Below, one piece after another: positions 39,921 to 49,376 of a DNA stretch of 64,000 bases. The notes beneath the pieces are model-generated. The model searched no databases. It was given only the letters and a program-made list of their open reading frames with translations, and had not been told where the DNA came from. The stretch is from Zooshikella harenae (GTDB lineage Bacteria; Pseudomonadota; Gammaproteobacteria; Pseudomonadales; Zooshikellaceae), in contig NZ_JAGSOY010000007.1 of the NCBI RefSeq assembly GCF_018837975.1, positions 1 to 64,000 of the forward strand. The letters are read 5' to 3'. The position numbers were made by a program, and so were the translations under genes. Within the stretch, counting starts at the first letter, position 1. Every line of letters starts with the position of its first letter.

Positions 39921-40343
39921 CTAGTCAAAAGCATGGTACCAATGATATGGCATTAAGCTTTTAAGCGCTTTAAACACTAATTGATTTTCTGTGTTTGTCA
40001 CTGCCACCTCAACATCATACCCCCAATGAAACAAACGTTCTTGGCAAATCCCACACGGTGAAAGAATAACAAAAGGGGACTTGCTATCCATTCTGGAAAC
40101 ACAAAGACTATGAGTTACAGTTTCATTCAGCTTATGAGCCTCACATATCGCGTCCACTTCCATGCAAAGACCGAGGCCTTGCTGTTTAATCTCAGGCGAA
40201 ACACTTGTTAAAATATTCCCACTGACTGTTCTTAATGCAGCAGCACCTGCCCAGCCTTCAGGATAACGTTGTTATGCAAGGTTAACTGCAGCATTATATG
40301 GCAATTGTTGTATATTATAGTTATCTACTTCTACCAACCCCAA
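39921..40343 (-). pseudogene. Cytidine deaminase, broken by an in-frame stop
   Basis: The conserved frame continues upstream of the first ATG (40163): it reads QRYPEGWAGAAALRTVSG and LGLCMEVDAICEAHKLNE, then SPCGICQERLFHWG. These are the two zinc-site blocks of small cytidine deaminases (Cys-x-Glu and Pro-Cys-x-x-Cys). Upstream of QRYPEGW a TAA codon (40272-40274) interrupts the frame, and the frame continues before it (QQLPYNAAVNLA). A TTG with AAGGGAG upstream (40341-40343) is the likely original start. Translation from ATG 40163 would lack the zinc ligand Cys. A single nonsense mutation therefore explains it, unless it is a sequencing error. Confidence 0.75.
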
Positions 40344-40440
40344 CCTACTCCCTTCTTTTAATACTACGAATAACAGCCAAACTTATAAAAATAAATCTAG
40401 TGTAGTATATAATAAAAATTTACTTATACCGTATATGTTT

Positions 40441-42324
40441 TCAGGATTCCCAAAACATAAAGCTTGTCACTGGCTCACGAATAACACCTTGGTCATCCGT
40501 TTCAAGTTGTCTATTTGTGCGTTCAATTATATCCAGACATGATAAAGAAAAAGGGTTTCCTTCACATAGTTTTACACTTTTGCCTACATCATGATCAGCC
40601 TTAGCACGATAATCGCCTTGTTTTGGACATGCTGATAAAAATTGTGTTTGGCGCATGGATGATTTCCAACAGAAATTTGGCATAGCGTCCAAAATAAACT
40701 GATGAACTTCTGACTCACCTGCCTCCACTATTTCCTCAAACTTGATGGAATCATTAATATCAATAGCAAGCTGCCAAAAGTTACTCCGCTGTTTTTGAAT
40801 AATATTTTTTACGTAGGTACGCCATTCTTCTGTATAAAAATCTTTCCAACTCAAAAAGTTTTTCCAACGCCAATCTACTATTGACGACTCTCGTGCTTGC
40901 CAGTAATCCAGCTCTTGTTGGATATAATCTCCATAAAGCTGTTGCTCCGAATTCGATTTTAAAACCCGTTGAACTCCTTGTTGTTGATAATATTTCATAA
41001 AAGCTTGTGTGGTATAAAAACGGGTTGCATCCTGTTCACCTTGTCTCACATTCCAACGACAAGGTTTTTGAGTCGAATTAAACAGACCGCTATAAGCATC
41101 ATCATAATATATTGCATGTTGATCCCGCGATGCTGTACGTCCATGATTAAACCACTGTTTATCCAGTTGACAATGCATTGTTCCTTCTAACATGGGGGGT
41201 TTTACTTTAACATCTGCCGTCAACACAATAGGAAGTGCCATAACACCCCACTTTGCAGTATTTGCCATCATTGCGCCAACATAAGTAAAGTCTATCATGA
41301 CATTACACTGCTTATACTTTCCACATACCCCATTTTGTTGAAGATTAACGCCTTTATATAGTCTAGGGGCTGATACAATCGCATTATTATCAACTATTGG
41401 GTTATCAGTATTTGGCTGATTAACTGACACGCCAGCCATAGAAACATGCAACTGCTGTGGTTGAATATCAACTAATCGAATATCAGGTCGCAATTGATAA
41501 TAATAATCCAGGAAAGCCATTTCCTGTTCAGTATATCCACTCAATAAAAGTCCTTGCCTGACACCGAAGTCCATACGGTGTACTGCTTTCGCGGTAACAG
41601 TCAAAATACCTTCAACCTGTTGTTTAATATTGTCACTAAACAACATAGCACGCTCATTTGCTGACACCTGATAACCTAAAGTGGCCATTGACTTGACTAT
41701 TTCTTTAACAAGTTCCTTGCGTAAAGTACCCGTTAACTCACTCAAGCCTTGTTCACCTTTTACTTTCAACTCGACCAGCTTATTTGCCAACGCAAGATCT
41801 TGTTCGGCCAAATCCTGATCAACCTGTTTTAAATAAACTACTGCAGTGTGGTTACCTTCCTGTTGAGCACGTGTTATTTGAGACGTTATATGTTGACGTA
41901 AAGACTGCAAGGATAAACGCTCTTTTGTTATTTGCTCATAATACACTAAGGCAACATCTGCTGAGGTGACTAAATCCTGAAGAGATGCAATCACTTTTAA
42001 TGCATTACCTGCTACTTCCTGAACACCGGCAACGGGGTATTTATCTGTGGGTTGATAATAGGGTAATAAATAATAAGTTTTATCTGTAGAAAGATTATTT
42101 AACACATCAGTACTGGTTGGATTTGCATGGTCAGGAAAAACAGTTAAGCCTAAGATAAATTCCTGAAACTGTTGTAATACTGCTCCACTGTATTGGTCAC
42201 TGGCAATATCGAGATCTTCCCCTGACAAAGGTAACCGTCCAGGAAGTGAAATAGGAGCGGAAACACTACACATACTATATGAACAGATGAGTAATATGAT
42301 ACTGCGGATAATTAGTTTATTCAT
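40441..42324 (-). CDS. Exported cysteine-containing protein, paralogue of the gene at 44.1-46.0 kb
   Basis: 627 residues, signal peptide about 1-23 (ends CSVSA). AAAAGGAAG lies just before the ATG. It shares landmarks in the same order with the 628-residue protein at 44141-46027: LPLxGxDL then LQQFxxFxxGLxVFPDHxNPT, PVAG...VAxxALK, GVxQG/GVRQG with GYxxxEM, CGxxxxCNVxID, CxxxxRQG, and near the C-terminus CWKS and FLSACP. A helical, Gln/Glu-rich stretch (about 130-200) may be a coiled coil. It follows the 185-residue gene by about 95 bases. I do not know the family; the conserved cysteines suggest disulphides and a periplasmic or secreted location. Confidence 0.75.
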   Translation of the reverse strand: MNKLIIRSIILLICSYSMCSVSAPISLPGRLPLSGEDLDIASDQYSGAVLQQFQEFILGLTVFPDHANPTSTDVLNNLSTDKTYYLLPYYQPTDKYPVAGVQEVAGNALKVIASLQDLVTSADVALVYYEQITKERLSLQSLRQHITSQITRAQQEGNHTAVVYLKQVDQDLAEQDLALANKLVELKVKGEQGLSELTGTLRKELVKEIVKSMATLGYQVSANERAMLFSDNIKQQVEGILTVTAKAVHRMDFGVRQGLLLSGYTEQEMAFLDYYYQLRPDIRLVDIQPQQLHVSMAGVSVNQPNTDNPIVDNNAIVSAPRLYKGVNLQQNGVCGKYKQCNVMIDFTYVGAMMANTAKWGVMALPIVLTADVKVKPPMLEGTMHCQLDKQWFNHGRTASRDQHAIYYDDAYSGLFNSTQKPCRWNVRQGEQDATRFYTTQAFMKYYQQQGVQRVLKSNSEQQLYGDYIQQELDYWQARESSIVDWRWKNFLSWKDFYTEEWRTYVKNIIQKQRSNFWQLAIDINDSIKFEEIVEAGESEVHQFILDAMPNFCWKSSMRQTQFLSACPKQGDYRAKADHDVGKSVKLCEGNPFSLSCLDIIERTNRQLETDDQGVIREPVTSFMFWES

Positions 42325-42418
42325 ACTTCCTTTTCTCTTAAAAGCTAATCCATCAATTTTATTTTATCTTTCCACATTTACCCACGACATAATATGCCCT
42401 CTTTGACACAAAGATAAA

Positions 42419-42976
42419 TTATTCTGGAAACGATATTAATTCATATTTTACTTCACCATTTTCATACGTTAATTTATTCCATTTAATACCCGCTTCATCC
42501 GTAAATTCTTCAAGCTGTGGTGGCTTAACTTCAATATTGACAAGGTCTTCGCGAACTTTTTTAATTTTTTGCTGTTCTGCCACTATATCCGCACGGCTTA
42601 TCTGAGCCGTTCTTTGACGGACAATGTCTAATGCCGCTCTTACTTTCTCTTCCCGAGCCTGCCTAACTGCTTCAGGAATCGGATCTTGTGGTTGCTGTGC
42701 AATATGCTCCTCAATCTCTTCTTTTAACTCTTCAGGTTGGGGATCTTGTGAAGCTTTTTTAGTAGTCTCTACTGAATTCAACGCTTGAGGATTACTAGTG
42801 GGTTGCGAAGCTTTAGCCATCCCTTTTTTATCTAAAGATGACGAAGGCTGAGATTCCACACTTTGTAGACTCGATGATTGTGAATGAACCTTATCCTCTT
42901 GATCAAACAAGATCCAGACAATAGACACTGCAGCAATAACGATAATACTTAACAAACCATACTTTTTCACATTCAT
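42419..42976 (-). CDS. Membrane-anchored protein with a long charged periplasmic-type tail
   Basis: 185 residues: one N-terminal membrane helix (about 7-24), then a Ser/Gln/Pro-rich linker and a highly charged helical segment (about 75-150, rich in Glu, Lys, Gln and Arg), likely coiled coil. The topology suggests an inner-membrane anchor. Its ATG overlaps the TGA of the upstream 334-residue gene (ATGA), with GGAG 8 bases before, so the two are translationally coupled. No family recognised. Confidence 0.7.
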   Translation of the reverse strand: MNVKKYGLLSIIVIAAVSIVWILFDQEDKVHSQSSSLQSVESQPSSSLDKKGMAKASQPTSNPQALNSVETTKKASQDPQPEELKEEIEEHIAQQPQDPIPEAVRQAREEKVRAALDIVRQRTAQISRADIVAEQQKIKKVREDLVNIEVKPPQLEEFTDEAGIKWNKLTYENGEVKYELISFPE

Positions 42977-43977
42977 GGTTTTACTCCAACAACTAAGGAC
43001 GACTGATTATCAAGAGTAAGCTTGATTAACGCCAATGGAGATTGCATTTTACAATCAACAAAATTAAATGGCTGAAACAAATCTTCTTTAGTTATTACAC
43101 AGTAATCGGTAATATTTTTAATTTCTTGATCAACCAAAGAAGTTTCACGTAAAAACTGCCAAAAGCTGACATGGTCTTTTTCAAACGCTGAAATATTAGC
43201 AATACTTGTAAACTTACCCAAAGTTGATGTAAGTGTTTCTTTAAGAAAGCCCAAAGATTTTCTCACCCAAAATCCCTGACCACCAAAATAAAGGGATTCA
43301 AACGTTTTAGCAAAAACGAACAAATCCGCAGATGAAACACTGAAATTATTTTTACCTTTAAGTACTTTTTCCAACACAAGTAACAGCCGCTCTTGCACTA
43401 TAGGTGCCATTTTATAATTATTATTACTTTGCTCACAGCGATCATTTTTATAGGCCTGTAGCATTTTATTTACAATAGGTTGATATTTCCCAATCAATCT
43501 TTTTATGACTTGCTCCACATCACTTGCATTAGCTACATATTCATCACTATCAATAATGGCTTTTTCTAACTCAAAGACATCATCAATAACCATCAAACTT
43601 CTCATACAAGCAGTGGTCATTTGCATGAAGTAAGGCAAAAACAGTGAATTATTTTCCCCAATCTGAGGTTGAACTTTAATATCCCAGTAGTTACTGACAA
43701 ACTGATTTACCACAACACCAGGAAAATGGTCTTCTAGGTTAGATGCTAAAAGCTGATAAAGTGAGTGACTGATCTGAACAGGTTGCTTATTTTTATCAAC
43801 CAGCGTCACAGCTACTGTTGGAGGAAAATACAGCATATCCGGATTTCTAGAAATTTCTACCGGACGATTCCAAAACTCATAATGTGTATCAATTTCTGCC
43901 TGTCCATAACTCCAAGCGCTGTACACTAATACCAATAAGTAACTTACAACGAGTCCGACAATACGATACATTATCAT
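42973..43977 (-). CDS. Exported protein of unknown function
   Basis: 334 residues with a signal peptide or N-terminal anchor (hydrophobic about 6-22, YSAWSYGQA). GAGGG lies about 10 bases before the ATG. The mature part is mixed helix/strand with four or so Cys. No motif recognised. It overlaps the 185-residue membrane gene by 4 bases and lies between two paralogous exported-protein genes, so a shared function is likely; a terminator separates it from the 628-residue gene upstream. Confidence 0.7.
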   Translation of the reverse strand: MIMYRIVGLVVSYLLVLVYSAWSYGQAEIDTHYEFWNRPVEISRNPDMLYFPPTVAVTLVDKNKQPVQISHSLYQLLASNLEDHFPGVVVNQFVSNYWDIKVQPQIGENNSLFLPYFMQMTTACMRSLMVIDDVFELEKAIIDSDEYVANASDVEQVIKRLIGKYQPIVNKMLQAYKNDRCEQSNNNYKMAPIVQERLLLVLEKVLKGKNNFSVSSADLFVFAKTFESLYFGGQGFWVRKSLGFLKETLTSTLGKFTSIANISAFEKDHVSFWQFLRETSLVDQEIKNITDYCVITKEDLFQPFNFVDCKMQSPLALIKLTLDNQSSLVVGVKP

Positions 43978-44098
43978 GTTCTACTATTCCCTCAGCTTAA
44001 AAAGTGCTGTCTTAACAAGCACTGTCCTTACAAGTATTAAGGTCAAAATTAAGATATTTAACACCCCTTAGCAAAGGGTATACTTAAGCGTACATATT

Positions 44099-44133
44099 AA
44101 AAAAAGGGGAGCCCTACAAGGCTTCCCCTTTCA
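44099..44133 (-). terminator. Rho-independent terminator after the 628-residue exported protein gene
   Basis: Minus strand stem GGGGAAGCC/GGCTCCCC with a short loop followed by a run of T (44099-44107 region). It starts about 8 bases after the stop codon, so the 628-residue gene has its own transcription unit. Confidence 0.8.
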
Positions 44134-44140
44134 TTTCATC

Positions 44141-46027
44141 TTATACTGCCCAAGGATCTTGAATCACACCATTATCATCAGTCGTTTGATCCTGCTCATT
44201 TTGCTCTATCTGATCAGTACAATCAGTAGTAAAACTCTGATCCTCACAAGTTTGCTGGGTTCTGCCTAAATCTGTATCAGCCTTATCATCATACTCTGCT
44301 GTTGGACAAGCAGACAGGAACTTATTACCAAAGCCTTCAGATTTCCAGCACAGTGTTGGATTCGCATCAAATGTAAAGCGAACATTTTGTACTGTGTTCA
44401 GCTCTTTAATAGTTGTCGAAAACTTCACTTGGTCATAGGAAGACGTATCTTCAATACGTGTATGCCAGTAGAAGTTTCTTGCCGCACCTACTACAAAACT
44501 AACTGCAGTGCCCCAACCACGGCCAAATGCCCTAGTCCAAGTAGTTAATGAATACCACTCCCAACCATTCTGCTGTTGTGACATATTGGCATGACGCTGT
44601 ACTTCACGGGTAACATACTGCTGATAACGCTCTTTTTCCTCTTTCGATTTAATCGCGCGTTGATTTTTCAACTGCATGTAATTTTTATACAAATAGCTGA
44701 TGGTATGAAATGCTGCAGAGTCTTTATCCCCCTGACGAATGACATAATCACATGCCCCATCTTCAAGAGAAGAGTATTTTATGCGGTTATAAACGTCACC
44801 ATCATAAATAACAGCACCATCTTTAACATCAGCACGTCCTTTTGCTTCCCAACCAGTTTTAAAGTCGCAAGTTAACGTACCATCAAAATCTGGTTGTTTA
44901 AATTTAACATCGGCTTCAAACACAACAGGGAAAATTTTCGCCCCAGTCTTAGCAAGTGCAGAATAAGCACCTAAACTGGTTAAATCAATGACGACATTAC
45001 AGCTACGTGTATTACCACAGCGTCCATTAGAGCCACCATTCACCGCCAGATAAAAACGGGGAGCATTAGCCACGCCACTGCTGTTTGTTAAAGCATCGTC
45101 TCCATTATTATCCACGCGTGAAGTTAACGAAGCTGCTTTTGCATATACTGCCGTTGTTGATAACGCTGATACTTTTACATCATTTCGGATTAAACGGTAT
45201 ACCCGGATATATTCCATTTCCTTTTGGCTATAACCTTGACTAAAGACACCTTGCTGTACACCAAACTGCCCCTCACCATTAGCTCTGGCCATCATAGATG
45301 TCATCGCCTGCAGAATTTTTTGCGACTCGTTGCTGTTAAAAAGTCTCAACTCTTCAGACGTAGCTTGTACGCCAAGCATCGCCAGATCCATTCTCACCTG
45401 ATTAGCCACTTCTTGACGTAATGTGTCGTACATTTCGTCCAGACCCTGTTGCCCTTGCTGCTGACTTTGTTGCTGCTCATCCTCTAAGTTAGCAATTTGT
45501 TCCTTTAACTCAACAATAGCTTGCTTAATTATTTCAGCCTTAGAAAACTCACTGTCCTCTAGCGCTTGCTGATACATACTTTCGAATGCTTTAAGAGACT
45601 TTTGATAGCGCTGAATTTCTTGTTGGCGAGCAGTATATTCAACTAACTTAAAGTTAAATGATCTTGCCGTCGTCTGTACACCAGCCATCAGTTTTAAAGC
45701 ATAATCAGCTATTTCAACAGCACCAGCAACTTGTTGATCTCTAGGCGCTTGAAAATAAGGTGGGACATAATACTGCTTTTTAATTTGCTTATTATCCATC
45801 TGAGCGATGGTTGTTGGGTTTTTGTGATCAGGAAAAACGTCCAACCCTTTAACAAACTTAGCAAACTGCTGGAGCTCAGCTTCAGTTGTAAAATAGTTAG
45901 CCGCTTGAATTAAGTCATCACCTGTGAGAGGCAAACTGGTTGATGACAGTAATGGTGCAGCAGACAATGTTGAACTTAGTATTACGCCCCCAAGTCCAGC
46001 AATGATAGCGCGAGTAATTTTATTCAT
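44141..46027 (-). CDS. Exported cysteine-containing protein, paralogue of the gene at 40.4-42.3 kb
   Basis: 628 residues, signal peptide about 1-24 (ends LSAAP), with a strong GGAGGAAAC ribosome binding site. It carries a long Gln/Glu-rich coiled-coil stretch (about 125-205, with QQQSQQQGQQG), a block GRCGNTRSCNVVIDLTSLG, CDYVIRQG, CWKSEGF and FLSACP, and an acidic C-terminus. These blocks match the paralogue at 40441-42324 in order. Its C-terminal region is more acidic than that of the paralogue. Family and function unknown; secreted or periplasmic. Confidence 0.75.
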   Translation of the reverse strand: MNKITRAIIAGLGGVILSSTLSAAPLLSSTSLPLTGDDLIQAANYFTTEAELQQFAKFVKGLDVFPDHKNPTTIAQMDNKQIKKQYYVPPYFQAPRDQQVAGAVEIADYALKLMAGVQTTARSFNFKLVEYTARQQEIQRYQKSLKAFESMYQQALEDSEFSKAEIIKQAIVELKEQIANLEDEQQQSQQQGQQGLDEMYDTLRQEVANQVRMDLAMLGVQATSEELRLFNSNESQKILQAMTSMMARANGEGQFGVQQGVFSQGYSQKEMEYIRVYRLIRNDVKVSALSTTAVYAKAASLTSRVDNNGDDALTNSSGVANAPRFYLAVNGGSNGRCGNTRSCNVVIDLTSLGAYSALAKTGAKIFPVVFEADVKFKQPDFDGTLTCDFKTGWEAKGRADVKDGAVIYDGDVYNRIKYSSLEDGACDYVIRQGDKDSAAFHTISYLYKNYMQLKNQRAIKSKEEKERYQQYVTREVQRHANMSQQQNGWEWYSLTTWTRAFGRGWGTAVSFVVGAARNFYWHTRIEDTSSYDQVKFSTTIKELNTVQNVRFTFDANPTLCWKSEGFGNKFLSACPTAEYDDKADTDLGRTQQTCEDQSFTTDCTDQIEQNEQDQTTDDNGVIQDPWAV

Positions 46028-46381
46028 GTTTCCTCCATTGAGCAGAATATTTTTTTCTAATGCATATCACTAAAAAACCAATGCGGTCCAATCCCTTGAA
46101 TTTCTCACTGCTCATACACGACTTGTGTACTATAAGTAACCACAACGTCTAATCACACACCGTGCAAAAATGATACTAACGTTCAAGCATTCATTAAAAA
46201 GTAATTCTGGCATTAGTTACCAATGGATAATTAACATATTATTTAAGTAGCATACGACCATCAGCGTACATCAAAAATGCCTTTTATAATCTTTAATGGG
46301 ATCATTAGACCTTTATTGGTGTCCCCCTAAGACCCGTTATATGGGTAAAATATAATCAAAACATCGCTCTATTTTTTTAAC

Positions 46382-46403
46382 TATACCCTTCGCGGTGGGT
46401 ATA
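46382..46403. repeat. TATACCC palindrome, one of a dispersed set
   Basis: TATACCC at 46382-46388 pairs with GGGTATA at 46397-46403 across 8 bases. The same 7-base word recurs at 22402, 24780, 25741, 44076 and 46706 and overlaps the end of the 25038-25218 element; almost all hits are intergenic. Confidence 0.45.
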
Positions 46404-46703
46404 CCGTGTTAATTTCATAGAGGATGAAAAAAATCCATTTATATAATTCGTGGCTTATTTATCAGTAAATTATTATATTTATTACACCAATCATACTAAA
46501 ATATATTATTCTGTAGCTTTTTGTGATCATAATTTATTACAAATCAGCGTGCAACTCCTTATTTGTTTTTCAACATTTATTTCCCCCTATTTTTCATAGT
46601 TTAATCATCAGCCATGCTTACCCTTTTAAAAGAAAATCAAGGCTAAGATTAATAGCTAGGATTTAGCTGAAGGAGACTGATTATTTCAAACCGCCTAATA
46701 GCT

Positions 46704-46883
46704 ATGGGTATAGCCGTTGTTGAGAGAAAAATAATACAAGTTTTCTCCTCCTTTTTAGATAATGCTGAAAAACTTTCTTTACAATCACTAAGCGAGTATC
46801 AAGCTTGGGGCCTTATAACAGTCAAATTCATATCAGAGTTATCATTTTCAGCCCAAATAACCAATTTTAAAGGAGTACTTTAG
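46704..46883 (+). CDS. Possible small protein gene upstream of fliK
   Basis: 59 residues from ATG to TAG, amphipathic, with a plausible composition (...QVFSSFLDNAEKL...). The frame stays open upstream to CTG 46677, and a good AAGGAG (46670-46675) lies just before that point; no ATG lies at the best distance, so a rare ATT or CTG start would be needed for that site. It is unlike any family I know. It may be noise. Confidence 0.25.
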   Translation: MGIAVVERKIIQVFSSFLDNAEKLSLQSLSEYQAWGLITVKFISELSFSAQITNFKGVL

Positions 46884-46940
46884 GCAACCAAGAATTTTAA
46901 CAACTATACTAGTTACAAAGCGCACAAAGGATACCTGTTG

Positions 46941-48557
46941 ATGATTGATGCTGGTTCACCGATTGATCCTCCGACATCTCGACCAATATCGAACATCAGT
47001 GCTACAGCTAAATTGCAGTTAAATGAAGAACAAATTGCTCAACTACGCATTCTGTTAGGGTCACAGCATTCAACATCAACACCGAGCACGTTGACTGCAC
47101 AAGTGGTCTCTTCTACCCCTCTATTTCAATCTTCTGCATTAGCTCAAACAGATTCAGTACCATCGATACCTCGTGAGGCCATTCCTATCAGTAACCCTGC
47201 AAATTATTTATTAACACTTGAAGTTGCAGGCAAGCCCTTTAAATTAACATCTGCTTTTAATTATTTACCAGGCCACACCCTTGGTCTGATATTAAAATCA
47301 CCAGGCCAACTGCCTGTAAAAGTTGTTCAGGATGAACTTTTCCAGCAGCTTGTGCAATCATTACAATCTAACCAAAATGCATCCCTGACGGCCAAAGTAA
47401 TTGCTACAACAGCAAAAGAAACCTGGGTGATGAACCATTCACTGCCTTTAGGTCAAGGTGGTCGTTATTTTTCATTAATTCAACTTGCCAATCAGCAACA
47501 ACTTTGGATTAACACTGAGCAGCCCTTAAAACTTTATAGTCAACTCTTATTACAGTATCGTGAAGGCAATATACATACTCAACTAGCCGCGCTAGGCCCT
47601 TGGCACCAAGCTTTATTAAATAATAAATTACAGACTGCGCTTAGTGCATCAATACCTTTAACACAAGCTTATTACTATTTACAACAAGGTAAAATATCGC
47701 CCTCCTTTGTACAGCTTCCACCCACAGTGCAACAAGCTATAAATCAATTATTACTTCGCTTGCCTAACGCGTCCCAATTACAACAACCTGAGCAACTTGC
47801 CAACTGGCTTCAACAAAGTGGTATATTTATGGAGCAAAAATTATTAACTATACCACTAACACAGTATTCTTCATATTTACCACTCTTATCTACGCCACTA
47901 AGCCATGATCTGAAAGCACTCTTATTGCGCACAGCACAACAATTGGTTCATCACTACCCGCACCTTGCAAACAATCCACTTTCCCCTTCATCAATGCTTA
48001 TGTCTTCAAGCCCCTACCAATCGGCTCTTGCTTACTTGTTACCCTGGTTCCCTCCACGAAAAGAATTTAATACGCTCAACATTGAACAGTTATTTAAACT
48101 ACTGCAAGGCGCACTCTTACGCATCCATTCAAGTCAGCTGATATCACTTCATCAGCAACATGCTGTAGGCCAAGATCCAACGCTCATCAACAGCTGGAAT
48201 TTTGAATTACCCATTCAACATAACCAGCAACTCGATCATGCTCACATTCAAATAGAACAACGAGAGCAGCAAGGAAAAAATGCAACAAAGGAACACAAGT
48301 GGGATTTATTTTTAGCGTTAGATATTCATCCTATTGGCACGTTGTATGTCCAGTTAACACTACTTGAGCGTAAACTATCAGCTACATTTTGGGCTGAACA
48401 TAGCCAAGTATTAAATAAACTGGCAACCCAACTTGATGATTTAAAACAACGCCTTAACAATCAAGGAATAGAAGTCCAGGCCTTAAATGTTGCTCAAGGG
48501 ATACCCCGGCAACAAAAAATTTCGATTCAACACCAGTTCGTGGATATTACAACATAA
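46941..48557 (+). CDS. fliK: Flagellar hook-length control protein FliK-like
   Basis: 538 residues. The N-terminal and middle parts are Gln/Ser/Thr-rich and low in conservation, as in FliK rulers. The C-terminal domain (about 440-530) has the Flg_hook shape: IHPIGTLYVQLTLLERKLSATFWAEHSQVLNKLATQLDDLKQRLNNQGI, which triggers the export switch through FlhB in known systems. The start at 46941 was chosen over TTG 46938 because AAAGGA lies about 9 bases upstream. The flhB-like gene follows one base after the stop, so the two are coupled. Confidence 0.88.
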   Translation: MIDAGSPIDPPTSRPISNISATAKLQLNEEQIAQLRILLGSQHSTSTPSTLTAQVVSSTPLFQSSALAQTDSVPSIPREAIPISNPANYLLTLEVAGKPFKLTSAFNYLPGHTLGLILKSPGQLPVKVVQDELFQQLVQSLQSNQNASLTAKVIATTAKETWVMNHSLPLGQGGRYFSLIQLANQQQLWINTEQPLKLYSQLLLQYREGNIHTQLAALGPWHQALLNNKLQTALSASIPLTQAYYYLQQGKISPSFVQLPPTVQQAINQLLLRLPNASQLQQPEQLANWLQQSGIFMEQKLLTIPLTQYSSYLPLLSTPLSHDLKALLLRTAQQLVHHYPHLANNPLSPSSMLMSSSPYQSALAYLLPWFPPRKEFNTLNIEQLFKLLQGALLRIHSSQLISLHQQHAVGQDPTLINSWNFELPIQHNQQLDHAHIQIEQREQQGKNATKEHKWDLFLALDIHPIGTLYVQLTLLERKLSATFWAEHSQVLNKLATQLDDLKQRLNNQGIEVQALNVAQGIPRQQKISIQHQFVDITT

Positions 48558-48558
48558 G

Positions 48559-48867
48559 ATGAAACAAACACCGCCCCCGACCAAACAAGCTATTGCCCTT
48601 TTTTATGACGGAGAAACTGCACCTAAACTCACGGCAAAGGGACATGATGAGATTGCCGAACAAATTATTGCTATTGCCCGTGAAGCGGGTATTCCACTTT
48701 ATGAAAACGCTGAATTAACAAAGCTATTAGCTACGCTTGATTTAGGTGAGGAAATACCAAAACTACTGTATATTACAATTGCGGAAATAATTGCTTTAGC
48801 CTATCGGCTGCAAAATAAATATCCACCTGGCTGGACACCCGATGGCAAAGGCGCTGAGGACATATAA
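48559..48867 (+). CDS. FlhB C-terminal domain-like protein
   Basis: 102 residues. It matches the part of FlhB/YscU-type proteins after the NPTH cleavage site: AIALFYDGETAPKLTAKGHDEIAEQIIAIAREAGIPLYENAELTKLL, with the usual (Y/F)EN segment, then a short tail. There are no membrane helices and the autocleavage motif is absent, so it is a stand-alone FlhB C-terminal homologue (FlhX-like). It starts one base after the fliK stop. It may act in the substrate-specificity switch together with FliK. Confidence 0.88.
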   Translation: MKQTPPPTKQAIALFYDGETAPKLTAKGHDEIAEQIIAIAREAGIPLYENAELTKLLATLDLGEEIPKLLYITIAEIIALAYRLQNKYPPGWTPDGKGAEDI

Positions 48868-48969
48868 TAAAAAAACAATTGCTACGTTGTGATTTCAACG
48901 TTAGTCTACGAGAAAATAGTACAAAATAACCTTGTAGTTAGGCGTTGTAGCCCGTGTGAAGGAGATGTT

Positions 48970-49344
48970 TTAATTTACGGGGTGAAACCGAGCTAATAAC
49001 TCTACTTCAGCCTGAGTTAACCCACAACTCGATGCAACTTCCTGGGTTGAAGCGCCCATTTCAAGTAATTTACTGGCTTGATTATAAGGCAAGCTGCCTA
49101 AGTCACGTTGTTCAAGAATTTCCTGCTTATCAAGCAAATGATAAAGCTTAGCTTCTACATTCTGTAAATGCTTGCCAACCCCAATAGCACCAGCGGCTAC
49201 AGCTTTTAAATCTTCTTGTAAACGTTGTAGCTGTTGTTCAGTTCGTTGTTGCTGTGCACGCCAACGAAAAGCCATAAACATCACACTCAACTGTAACACA
49301 ATAATAACAAATGCAATCCCTATGAGAGGCCATAACCAGTCCAT
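48970..49344 (-). CDS. DUF2802 membrane-anchored protein
   Basis: 124 residues: one N-terminal membrane helix (about 5-25), a coiled-coil stretch (about 30-80), and a C-terminal helix-turn-helix-like part (YNQASKLLEMGASTQEVASSCGLTQAEVELLARFH). This is the DUF2802 pattern, found next to cheW at the end of the Pseudomonas-type chemotaxis cluster. Function not established. Confidence 0.9.
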   Translation of the reverse strand: MDWLWPLIGIAFVIIVLQLSVMFMAFRWRAQQQRTEQQLQRLQEDLKAVAAGAIGVGKHLQNVEAKLYHLLDKQEILEQRDLGSLPYNQASKLLEMGASTQEVASSCGLTQAEVELLARFHPVN

Positions 49345-49376
49345 TATTATTTATACCAATAGCATCGGGTAAGTCA

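Larger units (their letters stand above)
46028..46937. other. Intergenic region upstream of fliK
   Basis: 910 AT-rich bases between divergent genes. It holds the 7-bp palindrome at 46382-46403 and a possible small open frame at 46704-46883, both listed. Promoters for the exported protein gene and for fliK should lie here. Confidence 0.4.

Noticed and set aside
39921..40163. 80-residue gene as an intact cytidine deaminase
   Set aside because: Conserved deaminase sequence continues upstream in frame through a stop codon; the short product lacks the first zinc ligand, so it is treated as a pseudogene.
48487..48867. Longer start for the FlhB-like gene inside fliK
   Set aside because: The extra 24 residues come from the fliK coding end in another frame and match nothing; ATG 48559 directly after the fliK stop fits the family.
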